Assembly (NCBI GenBank): GCA_947450115.1
Contig: CANFUE010000007.1
Coordinates: 1-64,000, forward strand
Origin: Acidimicrobiaceae bacterium
Lineage (GTDB): Bacteria > Actinomycetota > Acidimicrobiia > Acidimicrobiales > Ilumatobacteraceae
DNA: 64,000 nt
Direction of reading: 5' to 3'
A model generated the notes under the pieces. That model was not told the DNA's origin. It was given only the letters and a program-made list of their open reading frames with translations, and made no database searches. Shown here in pieces: positions 35,354-43,634 of this stretch. The number at the start of each line of letters is the position of its first letter. The first letter of the stretch is position 1. A program made the position numbers and the translations under genes.

Positions 35354-37693
35354 ATGATTGCTGAATCTCTCTCGGGCCGCAAGATCGCCATCACTGGATC
35401 CACCGGATTCGTTGGTACGGCCTTGGTGGAGCGCCTCCTACGTAGCGCTCCAGGCTGCGAGCTCTTTCTCATCATTCGTGGTGGTCGCCGCGGAGCAGCA
35501 TCGCGAGTGAAGCGTGAAATCTTAAGCAACGACGCATTCGACCGCTTGCGCGACATGCATGCATCAAGCACAGCATCATTTGATGCGATGACCGCACGGC
35601 GTGTACACGCACTTGATGGTGATATTTCTGTTGATGGCTTATCGCTTAATGAAACCGACCGAGCCCTACTTGCCTCTTGCGACATTGTTATTCACTCTGC
35701 GGCAGCAGTTTCATTTGACTCGCCACTCGACTCTGCTGTGGAAGTCAACCTCTTAGGCCCAACACGTCTTGCAGCGCTACTCAATGAACTCCACCCGAGT
35801 GGCACCAATATGCCACACCTTGTTGCAGTGAGTACATGTTATGTAGCAGGCAACAGGCGCGGAACAGCTCCTGAGCAACTGGTATCGGAAGGCCCTTTCG
35901 ATATTGGGCTCAGTTGGAAAGCAGAAGTGGCTTCGGCGCGGCGCTTGCGTAGCGACGTAGAAGCAGCAAGTCGCACACCAAAAGTTCTGGAAGGTTTCCG
36001 CAAGGGTGCACGCCGCGAACTCGGCGCAGCCGGCGCTCCAGCACTTGCAGCAAAAACAGAACAACTACGTGAGCGTTGGGTGAGTAGTGAGCTTGTTCAA
36101 GCAGGTCGTTCGCGCGCAGCAAGCGTGGGTTGGCCCGATGCTTATGCCTTCACCAAAGCTCTTGGCGAACAAGCCCTCACGGAAACAAAAGGTGCGCTTC
36201 CCGTCAACATTGTGCGCCCCTCCATTATTGAGTCGGCAGTTCTTGAACCCAAGCCGGGCTGGATTCGTGGCTTTCGCATGGCAGAGCCCGTCATCATTTC
36301 CTATGCACGAGGGCTCTTGCGTGAATTTCCTGGCGTACCAGAAGGCACCGTTGACGTCATTCCGGTTGACCTTGTAGTTGCTGCAATCGTTGCTGTTGCC
36401 GCAGCAGGGCCAGAGAAGTCTCCGTACATCACACAAGTTGCTTCGGGCAGCACGAACCCATTGCGCTACAGCGACTTGGTGAACAATGTGCGCGACTGGT
36501 TTACCGAGCACCCAATTTACGACGCAGAAGGGCAACCAATCGTTGTTCCCGATTGGCGCTTTCCGGGTCGCGGACGTGTGCAGCAACAGTTGTCGCGTGC
36601 AAAAACAGCAATTACACAAGGCGAACGAGTGTTGCAGGCGCTCCCCTTGCGCGGCGCACAAGCTGCATGGTCGGCGAAACTCGACGAAAAGCGCATTGAA
36701 GTAGAGCGCGCACTGGAATATGTAGAGCTCTACGGTTTGTACACCGAGTGCGAAGCCATTTACAGCATCGACAACTTACTGTCGTTGTGGGATCAACTCG
36801 ATCAAAAAGATCAACAAGATTTTTGTTTCGACCCGCGCGTAGTGAATTGGGATCACTATGTCAAAGAAGTGCACCTTCCTTCAGTGGTCGACCATGCTCG
36901 CGTCAAAATGACCCCAGGGAAAACAAAAACCGACCGAGCAGTACGTTTGCGGGCGAATGTGCTTTCACCCGATCGTAAAGTTGCGGCATTCGACCTTGAA
37001 AATACTCTCATTGCGTCAAACGTTGTTGAAAGCTACTCATGGCTCGCAACGCGACACCTCAACAATGCAGAACGTGCGCGCTATTTCCTGCGCACCATGA
37101 AAGAAGCCCCCACACTTCTCTCAATGGACCGCAAAGACCGCAGCGACTTCCTGCGCTACTTCTATCGTCGCTACGAAGATGCACCAGTAGACCAAATTGC
37201 CATAGACACTCAACAAATGATGACCGACATCATTATTGCCAAATCGTTTCCTGCCGCAATTCGTCGTGTGCGCGAGCATCGGGCACTTGGCCATAAAACA
37301 ATTCTCATCACTGGTGCACTCACCTTCAATGTTGAAGGCTTGCGACCACTCTTCGATGAAATCGTCGGAGCAGAAATGTCAATTCGCCCCGATGGCACCT
37401 ACAGCGGGCAACTCACCAAAGCCCCACCTACTGGGGAAACGCGTGCTCAGGTGCTTGCCGACTATTGCGCGTCACTTGGTGTGCACCTCGATGACTGCGT
37501 GGCTTACGCCGACTCCACATCTGATCTTCCCCTCCTTGAAGCAGTCGGGCATCCCGTTGCAGTGAACCCCGAGACTCGCCTTGCATCTATTGCCCGCAAA
37601 CGCGGTTGGCTCGTGGAAGATTGGGCCAAGGCTGCTGGTGCACCGAAACGCATTTTGCCTTTCGCCCCACTCATGAATGAGCGCCAGCGATGA
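35354..37693 (+). CDS. Fusion of acyl-CoA-reductase-like SDR and HAD-IB hydrolase
   Basis: This protein of about 779 residues has two enzymatic domains. The N-terminal half is an extended SDR of the male-sterility/thioester-reductase type that reduces fatty acyl thioesters: NADP turn GSTGFVG at 15-21, SAAAVSFDSPLDSAVEVNLLG, and catalytic YAFTK at 264-268. The C-terminal quarter is a HAD-IB (SerB-like) phosphatase: motif I is FDLENTL (Asp547, with Glu549 where Asp is usual), motif II ITGAL, and motif IV YADSTSDLPLLEAVGHPVAVNP. It is the first gene of a coupled cassette with alcohol dehydrogenase, a LarA-like protein and PlsC. A fatty alcohol or ether/wax-lipid role is inferred. GTG 35336 is an alternative start. 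Confidence 0.82.
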   Translation: MIAESLSGRKIAITGSTGFVGTALVERLLRSAPGCELFLIIRGGRRGAASRVKREILSNDAFDRLRDMHASSTASFDAMTARRVHALDGDISVDGLSLNETDRALLASCDIVIHSAAAVSFDSPLDSAVEVNLLGPTRLAALLNELHPSGTNMPHLVAVSTCYVAGNRRGTAPEQLVSEGPFDIGLSWKAEVASARRLRSDVEAASRTPKVLEGFRKGARRELGAAGAPALAAKTEQLRERWVSSELVQAGRSRAASVGWPDAYAFTKALGEQALTETKGALPVNIVRPSIIESAVLEPKPGWIRGFRMAEPVIISYARGLLREFPGVPEGTVDVIPVDLVVAAIVAVAAAGPEKSPYITQVASGSTNPLRYSDLVNNVRDWFTEHPIYDAEGQPIVVPDWRFPGRGRVQQQLSRAKTAITQGERVLQALPLRGAQAAWSAKLDEKRIEVERALEYVELYGLYTECEAIYSIDNLLSLWDQLDQKDQQDFCFDPRVVNWDHYVKEVHLPSVVDHARVKMTPGKTKTDRAVRLRANVLSPDRKVAAFDLENTLIASNVVESYSWLATRHLNNAERARYFLRTMKEAPTLLSMDRKDRSDFLRYFYRRYEDAPVDQIAIDTQQMMTDIIIAKSFPAAIRRVREHRALGHKTILITGALTFNVEGLRPLFDEIVGAEMSIRPDGTYSGQLTKAPPTGETRAQVLADYCASLGVHLDDCVAYADSTSDLPLLEAVGHPVAVNPETRLASIARKRGWLVEDWAKAAGAPKRILPFAPLMNERQR

Positions 37694-38880
37694 AAGCACT
37701 TCGCGTAGATCGCAGCACCGGCCGCTTCATGTTGGCTCGTTTGGTGTCGGGCATCGACACCGGTACCGCTGCAAAAATTGGACCGCTCACGCTCACCAAC
37801 TGTGAACCACCCGAACTGGTGAACAATGAATGGCAACGCGTACACCCACTGCTCACCGGCATTTGCGGCAGCGACCTTGCCACTGTGGAAGGTCATGCAT
37901 CGGCCTACTTCGAACATTGGGTGAGTTTTCCTTTCGTACCTGGGCATGAAATTGTTGGCACGCTCGATAGCGGCGAGCGCGTCGTCATCGAGCCCGTACT
38001 TGGACATGCTGCACGCGGTGCGGAGCTTCCCTTCCCCGATGCAGCACCAGGAGATGGTGACGACTACGCACATTTGGCAATGCCGCCATTAGAGCCCGGT
38101 ATTCAAATTGGCTTTTGCAATTCCACCGGCGGCGGTTGGGCAACAGAACTCATTGCCCATGCATCACAAATTCACACCATCGCAAGCGATATGCCCGATG
38201 AACGTGCAGTTCTTGTAGAACCCGTTGCTGGCGGCATTCACGCTGCACTTTTAGCAATATCGCATGCAAGCAAAACAGAAGCCCCACTCTTTGCTGTGCT
38301 CGGTGCAGGCACCATGGGCCTCAGTGCAATTGCCGCTCTCCGCAAATACTCCCCACAAGCAACCATCATCGTTGGCGCTCGCTACCCGGCTCAAATGCGC
38401 ATCGCGAAAACTTTTGGCGCAACTTCCGTTGTGAAGCCTGACGAACTGATGCGCGCTGTGCGCCACGCCGCAGGGTGCCATGTAGTTGGCGATTATCTTT
38501 CCTCAGGCGCGCATGTCACTATCGACGCTGTGGGCAACAGCAACAGCATTGCATTGTCGCTACGCATGACACGCCCACGTGGACGCATTGTTCTGATGGG
38601 AATGCCAAGCGAAGTCACCACCGACCTCACTGGTTTGTGGCACCGTGAAACACAACTGATGGGTGCTTACACGTACGGCACAGAAACATTGCCCAACGGA
38701 ACCAAGAAGCGCACATTTCTCATGGCTATTGAATTGGCTAATGAAATACGTGCTGAACAAATGCTCTCGGCTACCTACCCGTTATCTGAATATCAACAAG
38801 CACTGCGCCATGCCTCTGAGGCAGGCGCGCGAGGAGCCATCAAGGTGGCCTTCGATATGCGACAGGAGAAATTGCGCTAA
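37690..38880 (+). CDS. Zinc-binding alcohol dehydrogenase-like protein (MDR family)
   Basis: This 396-residue medium-chain dehydrogenase/reductase has TGICGSDLATVEGH (catalytic zinc Cys), FVPGHEIVG (His-Glu ligand pair), and a Rossmann segment LGAGTMGLSAIAAL. The usual structural-zinc loop of four cysteines is absent; that place reads LGHAARGAELPFPDAAPGDGDDYAH, so it binds at most the catalytic zinc. It overlaps the SDR-HAD gene by four bases and the next gene by one base (TAATG). In context it may interconvert an alcohol and aldehyde made by the SDR domain (inference). Confidence 0.85.
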   Translation: MKALRVDRSTGRFMLARLVSGIDTGTAAKIGPLTLTNCEPPELVNNEWQRVHPLLTGICGSDLATVEGHASAYFEHWVSFPFVPGHEIVGTLDSGERVVIEPVLGHAARGAELPFPDAAPGDGDDYAHLAMPPLEPGIQIGFCNSTGGGWATELIAHASQIHTIASDMPDERAVLVEPVAGGIHAALLAISHASKTEAPLFAVLGAGTMGLSAIAALRKYSPQATIIVGARYPAQMRIAKTFGATSVVKPDELMRAVRHAAGCHVVGDYLSSGAHVTIDAVGNSNSIALSLRMTRPRGRIVLMGMPSEVTTDLTGLWHRETQLMGAYTYGTETLPNGTKKRTFLMAIELANEIRAEQMLSATYPLSEYQQALRHASEAGARGAIKVAFDMRQEKLR

Positions 38881-40466
38881 TGCCACGTCCAGGATTTGTA
38901 TTAGATGTAGACCGCTCTACCCCACCCATTCTCTTTTGGCGTGGTGAAAACTATTCGCTGGAAAAATTGCCAGCCGACCGCTCACGAGTGATTTATGCTC
39001 CTGAACCTGAAGCAGCAATCGAAGACATTGATTCGGCAATTCGTCATGCACTCTTGAACCCCATCGAGATGGATCCGTTGCCAACGCTCTTGTTCCCTGG
39101 CATGAAACTCACCATTGCATTCGACGACATCTCTTTGCCCCTGCCCAAAATGACGCGCCCCGATATTCGTCAACGCGTTATTGAATCGGTTCTCGACCTT
39201 GCAGCAGAAGCCGGTGTCGACGACGTCCATATCATCGCGGCGCTTGCCCTCCATCGCCGTATGACCGAAGACGAACTACGCCACATGTTGGGCGACCGCG
39301 TGTACGACGCTTTTGCCCCTCGTGGCATGTTGTACCAACACGATGCCGAAGACCAAGACAACTTGGCACTTCTCGGCGAGACCCCTCAAGGTGAAGAAGT
39401 AGAAATCAACAAACGCGCCGCAGAAAGCGACTTGTTGGTCTATGTCAATATCAACCTGGTAGCTATGGACGGCGGTTGGAAGAGCACTGCTACTGGCCTC
39501 TCGTCGTACCGCTCATTACGCCATCACCACAACACACACACCATGGAGAACAGTCGTTCATTTATGGATCAGCACAAGAGCGAGTTGCACAAGAGCAACT
39601 GGCGCATGGGCGAGATCATGAAAAAACATGGTCCGAAAATTTTCCAAATTGAGACCACGGTCAATAACGACACCTTCCCTTCCGCATTTAACTTCCTTGG
39701 TAAGCGTGAGTGGGAATGGAATGCTCGTGACCGCGCCAAGTTTGTTGCGTCTTCAGCAGCTCTCAGCCGTACACCAGCACGGATGCGACGCAATATTTTC
39801 CAGTCCATCGAGGCACCTCACCAGATGACCAGCATTCAAGCCGGCGAAGTTGAAGCAGTTCACAAGGTGACCACTGCAAATGTGTATCGCCAGCAGCTTG
39901 TTGAAGTACAAGGCCAAACTGACATCCTCACCATGGGCATTCCTTTTATATGCCCATACAACGTGAACTCCATCATGAACCCCATCTTGGTGATGTGCAC
40001 AGGGCTTGGTTACTTCTTCAACCTGTACCGCAACAAGCCACTGGTACGTGAAGGCGGCGTCATCATCATGACCCACCCCACCACCAATGAGTTCCACCCG
40101 GTTCACCATCCGAGCTACATCGACTTCTTTGAGCAAGTGCTCACTGAAACAACCGTTCCGAGCGAACTAGAAGCGCGCTTTGAAAAGAAGTTTGCTGAAG
40201 ATGAGTGGTACAAGCACTTGTACCGAACAGGAAACGCTTACCACGGCGTGCACCCGTTCTACATGTGGTACTGGGGCAGCCACGCTCTTCAGCACTGTGG
40301 CAAGGTCATCATTGTGGGCGGCGATGCCCCCACCATTCGTCGACTCGGCTTCACCCCTGCATCTACTTTCAACGATGCTTTGGAAATCGCCAGTGATGTT
40401 GTGGGTCGTTCACCCACTATCACTCACTTCCACACACCGCCCATCATGATTGCCGATGTGAAATAA
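38880..40466 (+). CDS. LarA-like (DUF2088, lactate racemase N-terminal domain) protein
   Basis: This 528-residue protein has the N-terminal fold of lactate racemase LarA. The segment TIAFDDISLPLPKMTRPDIRQRVIESVLDLAAEAGVDDVHIIAALALHRRMTEDEL matches the LarA region with its first catalytic His (here His125). The later GGxK of LarA appears as DGGWKS (Lys201), the lysine that carries the nickel-pincer cofactor in LarA. The His ten residues before it in LarA is Ile/Asn here. The C-terminal part (NSIMNPILVMCTGLGYFFNLYRNKPLVREGGVIIMTHPT) is longer than in LarA. No larB, larC or larE is nearby. The reaction is unknown; racemase activity is unlikely to be the role. Confidence 0.75.
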   Translation: MPRPGFVLDVDRSTPPILFWRGENYSLEKLPADRSRVIYAPEPEAAIEDIDSAIRHALLNPIEMDPLPTLLFPGMKLTIAFDDISLPLPKMTRPDIRQRVIESVLDLAAEAGVDDVHIIAALALHRRMTEDELRHMLGDRVYDAFAPRGMLYQHDAEDQDNLALLGETPQGEEVEINKRAAESDLLVYVNINLVAMDGGWKSTATGLSSYRSLRHHHNTHTMENSRSFMDQHKSELHKSNWRMGEIMKKHGPKIFQIETTVNNDTFPSAFNFLGKREWEWNARDRAKFVASSAALSRTPARMRRNIFQSIEAPHQMTSIQAGEVEAVHKVTTANVYRQQLVEVQGQTDILTMGIPFICPYNVNSIMNPILVMCTGLGYFFNLYRNKPLVREGGVIIMTHPTTNEFHPVHHPSYIDFFEQVLTETTVPSELEARFEKKFAEDEWYKHLYRTGNAYHGVHPFYMWYWGSHALQHCGKVIIVGGDAPTIRRLGFTPASTFNDALEIASDVVGRSPTITHFHTPPIMIADVK

Positions 40467-40478
40467 GAGTGTTGCGTA

Positions 40479-41516
40479 ATGGCAAATAACTACCCAGCTT
40501 TCAAGAGCCGCTCGGAATCGGCACGACGCGTTTTGCAACGTGGCGCACGCGGCATTGCCAGTGCCGAGAAGGTCGCATCGAAAGGCGTGGCATTTTGGCG
40601 CCGAGCCGGGTTTCCCTTTCGCGCACCTTCCGTTCCACGTGGAGTAAGCGTTCCTCCAAAAGAGCCGCATCTTGGTGCATACTTCGACACTTCATTTGCT
40701 CGCAAGCCTGCAGCACGTGCGGTGCGACGCATATTGGTTGCCGGGCCCGTTACAGGAATGGTGAAGTTTCTGGCGCGCCCCACCGTCGAAGGAACCGACC
40801 GTTTAAGCGACCTTGCAAAACGAACCGATGTGGGCGGAGTCATTTTTGCCCCCAATCATCATTCACATATCGACACGCCGCTGATGACCACTGCTGTTCC
40901 GTCTCCTTGGAATGACCGTTTGGTAGTAGCCGCTGCTGCCGACTACTTCTTCGACAAGCGCACCAAAGGCACCATTGCCGCTCTTGCACTTAATGCATTT
41001 CCTATCGACCGTGAAACCACCAGCCGCAAATCTTCCGACGAACTGCGTGCGTTACTTGCTCGCGACTGGAGCGTGGTTATTTACCCCGAAGGTGGCCGCT
41101 CGCCAGATGGTTGGGGCCAAGACTTCAAAGCTGGCGCTGCCTACTTGAGTATTAAAACTGGCTCACCAGTAGTTCCTGTGTTCATTGATGGAACAGGTTC
41201 TGTTTTCGGAAAAGGAATGAAGCGCCCGCGCCGCGGCCACGTACGCGTTATTTTCGGCGCACCACTATTCCCCGAAGAAAACGACAACACGCGTCGCTTC
41301 AATGAGCGCATTGAAAAAGCAGTCACTCTTTTGGGCGATGAATCGCTCACCGATTTCTGGACATCACGTCAACGTGCTGCAGCGGGGCGTTCCACCGCAC
41401 TCACCGGGCCCGAATACTCTGGCTGGAGACGCCAATGGAGCCTGTATGAACACCGCAAGTTAGGTGCTGCTGGCCAACGACGCCGACAAAAACGGCGCTG
41501 GCCAAACCTCGGCTAG
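40479..41516 (+). CDS. Lysophospholipid/1-acyl-glycerol-3-phosphate acyltransferase (PlsC-like)
   Basis: This 345-residue acyltransferase has the NH-x4-D motif in PNHHSHIDTPLM (about residues 125-131), DRETTSRKSSDELRALL and the EGGRS block in VVIYPEGGRSPDGWG, then GSPVVPVFIDGTG. The N-terminal 70 residues are basic and hydrophobic-poor, and the C-terminus is highly basic (GQRRRQKRRW). It belongs to the phospholipid acyltransferase family and is the last gene of the SDR-HAD cassette. It may esterify a product of the upstream reductase, or simply make phosphatidic acid. Confidence 0.85.
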   Translation: MANNYPAFKSRSESARRVLQRGARGIASAEKVASKGVAFWRRAGFPFRAPSVPRGVSVPPKEPHLGAYFDTSFARKPAARAVRRILVAGPVTGMVKFLARPTVEGTDRLSDLAKRTDVGGVIFAPNHHSHIDTPLMTTAVPSPWNDRLVVAAAADYFFDKRTKGTIAALALNAFPIDRETTSRKSSDELRALLARDWSVVIYPEGGRSPDGWGQDFKAGAAYLSIKTGSPVVPVFIDGTGSVFGKGMKRPRRGHVRVIFGAPLFPEENDNTRRFNERIEKAVTLLGDESLTDFWTSRQRAAAGRSTALTGPEYSGWRRQWSLYEHRKLGAAGQRRRQKRRWPNLG

Positions 41517-41542
41517 TACATACACAACGTGTATGTAGTGAA

Positions 41543-42190
41543 TTAGCCAACCCAGGCAGGGATGATGATGCTTTGCCCAGCAAACAACTTCACATCGGCC
41601 TGAGAGTACCAACCATTTGCGGTCATGATGGCTGCCATCTTTACGCAAAATGAGGAACCAATTTTGGAAAGCGAATCGCCAGGAGCAACTACATAAGTTC
41701 CCGCCGGGCGACTTCCACAGCCTTTAGAGCTTGGCCCTTGCGGAGGAAGTGTGGTGTTAGCAATTGCCTGAGCGGTGGTGCTCTTTGCAGTAGGAGGAAT
41801 TTTCAGACTTTGTGTGGGCATGGGAAACTGCTGGATTGAGACCCAACCGTTATACATGAGCAACTCTTCAACACTGATTCCATACGAGTTCGCCACCTTG
41901 ATTGGAGAGTCACCAGATACCACTACGTATTCCTGCTCGAAGCCCACAGACCCGACAGGCAAGGTGGTGCTCACGCCTGGAGCAGTGGTGATCACTGGAG
42001 GAATGGTGGCGAAGTCGGTTGCCCCCACAGGCACAACGGTGGTGGCCGTGCCCGAAACATCTTGGCTACATGCGCTCACCGCAAGAACCATGAGTGGAGT
42101 AAATACGAGACCCAGAACTATGGGCACCCAACGTCGCCGCAAATGCCCAGTGTCTCGTTCATGTTCTTGCACAAGTTGAATCTTACGCAA
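41543..42190 (-). CDS. LysM-domain lipoprotein or membrane-anchored protein
   Basis: This protein of about 215 residues has one N-terminal hydrophobic segment (VPIVLGLVFTPLMVLAVSAC) ending in a lipobox-like VSAC, and two LysM domains: YVVVSGDSPIKVANSYGISVEELLMYNGW and YVVAPGDSLSKIGSSFCVKMAAIMTANGW. LysM binds peptidoglycan or chitin, so it is likely anchored at the cell surface. The start is uncertain: TTG 42190 or GTG 42172. It overlaps the gltD stop by eight bases, so it may be co-transcribed with gltBD, though no functional link is evident. Confidence 0.75.
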   Translation of the reverse strand: MRKIQLVQEHERDTGHLRRRWVPIVLGLVFTPLMVLAVSACSQDVSGTATTVVPVGATDFATIPPVITTAPGVSTTLPVGSVGFEQEYVVVSGDSPIKVANSYGISVEELLMYNGWVSIQQFPMPTQSLKIPPTAKSTTAQAIANTTLPPQGPSSKGCGSRPAGTYVVAPGDSLSKIGSSFCVKMAAIMTANGWYSQADVKLFAGQSIIIPAWVG

Positions 42191-43634
42191 GCGGCCGTGC
42201 AGTTGGTGCTATGGGGTAAGGCAAATGTGTTTCTCCCATGAGAAAGGCATCTACACCAGCCGCACATGCGCGACCTTCCGCAATTGCCCACACAATGAGG
42301 CTTTGCCCACGACCCATGTCGCCTGCAACAAATACTCCATCGGCAGATGTTTTGTAGTGATCGTCACGCGCAACGTTGCCGCGTTCGTCGTAAGTAAGAC
42401 CCATCTGATCGAGCCATGAACCTTTTTCAGGTCCAACAAAACCCAATGCAAGAAACACCAGGTCGGCAGGAAGTTCTTGATCGGAACCTGGAACTTTTTC
42501 AAACTTCCCGTTCTTCATCTCGACTTCATGAATGAGCAACGCACGAACATTGCCGTTGCCATCGTCGAGGAAACGCTCGGTGTTCACGCTGTACACGCGC
42601 TCGCCGCCCTCTTCGTGTGCACTCGACACGCGATACACAAGGCTCCACTGCGGCCAAGGGTTGTTGCCGGCACGCTCATCTGGTGGACGCGGCATAATTT
42701 CTAATTGCGTCACCGACTTTGCGCCATGACGATGCGATGTGCCTAGGCAGTCGGCACCAGTATCGCCGCCACCAATGATGATGACGTTCTTGCCTGCTGC
42801 AGAAATAGGCGACTCTGCAAAGTCACCTTCTTGCACCTTGTTTGCAAGCGGCAAAAATTCCATTGCCTGATAAATACCGTTGAGCTCACGCCCGGGCACT
42901 GGCAAGTCGCGCCATGCTGTTGCGCCACATGCAAGCACTACTGCGTCGTGAGTTGCACGCAGAACTTCAACATCAATTGCTCCGCCCACATCTGCATTGG
43001 TGCGGAACTCAGTTCCTTCTTCACGCATTTGCTCTAAACGGCGGTCAATATGATGCTTCTCCATTTTGAATTCAGGAATGCCATAGCGCAAGAGCCCACC
43101 AATACGGTCGGCTCGTTCCAACACCACTACATCGTGGCCTGCACGGGTGAGTTGTTGTGCTGCAGCTAAGCCAGCGGGTCCGCTACCAATCACCGCTACG
43201 CGCTTCCCGGTTTTCACCGAAGGCTTTTGAGCAACAACCCAGCCTTCATTCCATGCATGGTCGATAATTTCTACTTCAACTTGCTTAATAGCAACTGGCT
43301 GAGCATTAATACCAAGCACACATGCTGACTCACACGGTGCCGGGCACAGCCGACCCGTGAATTCAGGGAAGTTGTTGGTGGCATGCAAGCGGTCAATGGC
43401 ATCGCGCCAATGGTTGCGATACACCAGGTCATTCCAGTCGGGAATGAGGTTGCCGAGCGGGCACCCGTTGTTGCAGAAAGGAATGCCACAGTCCATGCAG
43501 CGGCCCGCTTGATGATTGAGCTCATCTTTATCGAATGGCTCGTACACCTCTTTCCAGTCGCGCAAGCGAACCGGAACCGATCGGCGTTGTGGGCCTTGAC
43601 GGTCCCACTTCAAAAATCCTGTTGCCTCACCCAT
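42183..43634 (-). CDS. gltD: Glutamate synthase, small subunit (beta)
   Basis: This 483-residue subunit passes electrons from NADPH via FAD and 4Fe-4S clusters to the large subunit. The N-terminal cysteine-rich region [17 protein letters not shown] plus [10 protein letters not shown] binds the clusters, followed by two dinucleotide-binding turns, [17 protein letters not shown] and [16 protein letters not shown], and [22 protein letters not shown]. It overlaps the gltB stop by eight bases. Its partner is directly upstream on the same strand. Confidence 0.96.
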   Translation of the reverse strand: MGEATGFLKWDRQGPQRRSVPVRLRDWKEVYEPFDKDELNHQAGRCMDCGIPFCNNGCPLGNLIPDWNDLVYRNHWRDAIDRLHATNNFPEFTGRLCPAPCESACVLGINAQPVAIKQVEVEIIDHAWNEGWVVAQKPSVKTGKRVAVIGSGPAGLAAAQQLTRAGHDVVVLERADRIGGLLRYGIPEFKMEKHHIDRRLEQMREEGTEFRTNADVGGAIDVEVLRATHDAVVLACGATAWRDLPVPGRELNGIYQAMEFLPLANKVQEGDFAESPISAAGKNVIIIGGGDTGADCLGTSHRHGAKSVTQLEIMPRPPDERAGNNPWPQWSLVYRVSSAHEEGGERVYSVNTERFLDDGNGNVRALLIHEVEMKNGKFEKVPGSDQELPADLVFLALGFVGPEKGSWLDQMGLTYDERGNVARDDHYKTSADGVFVAGDMGRGQSLIVWAIAEGRACAAGVDAFLMGETHLPYPIAPTARPLA

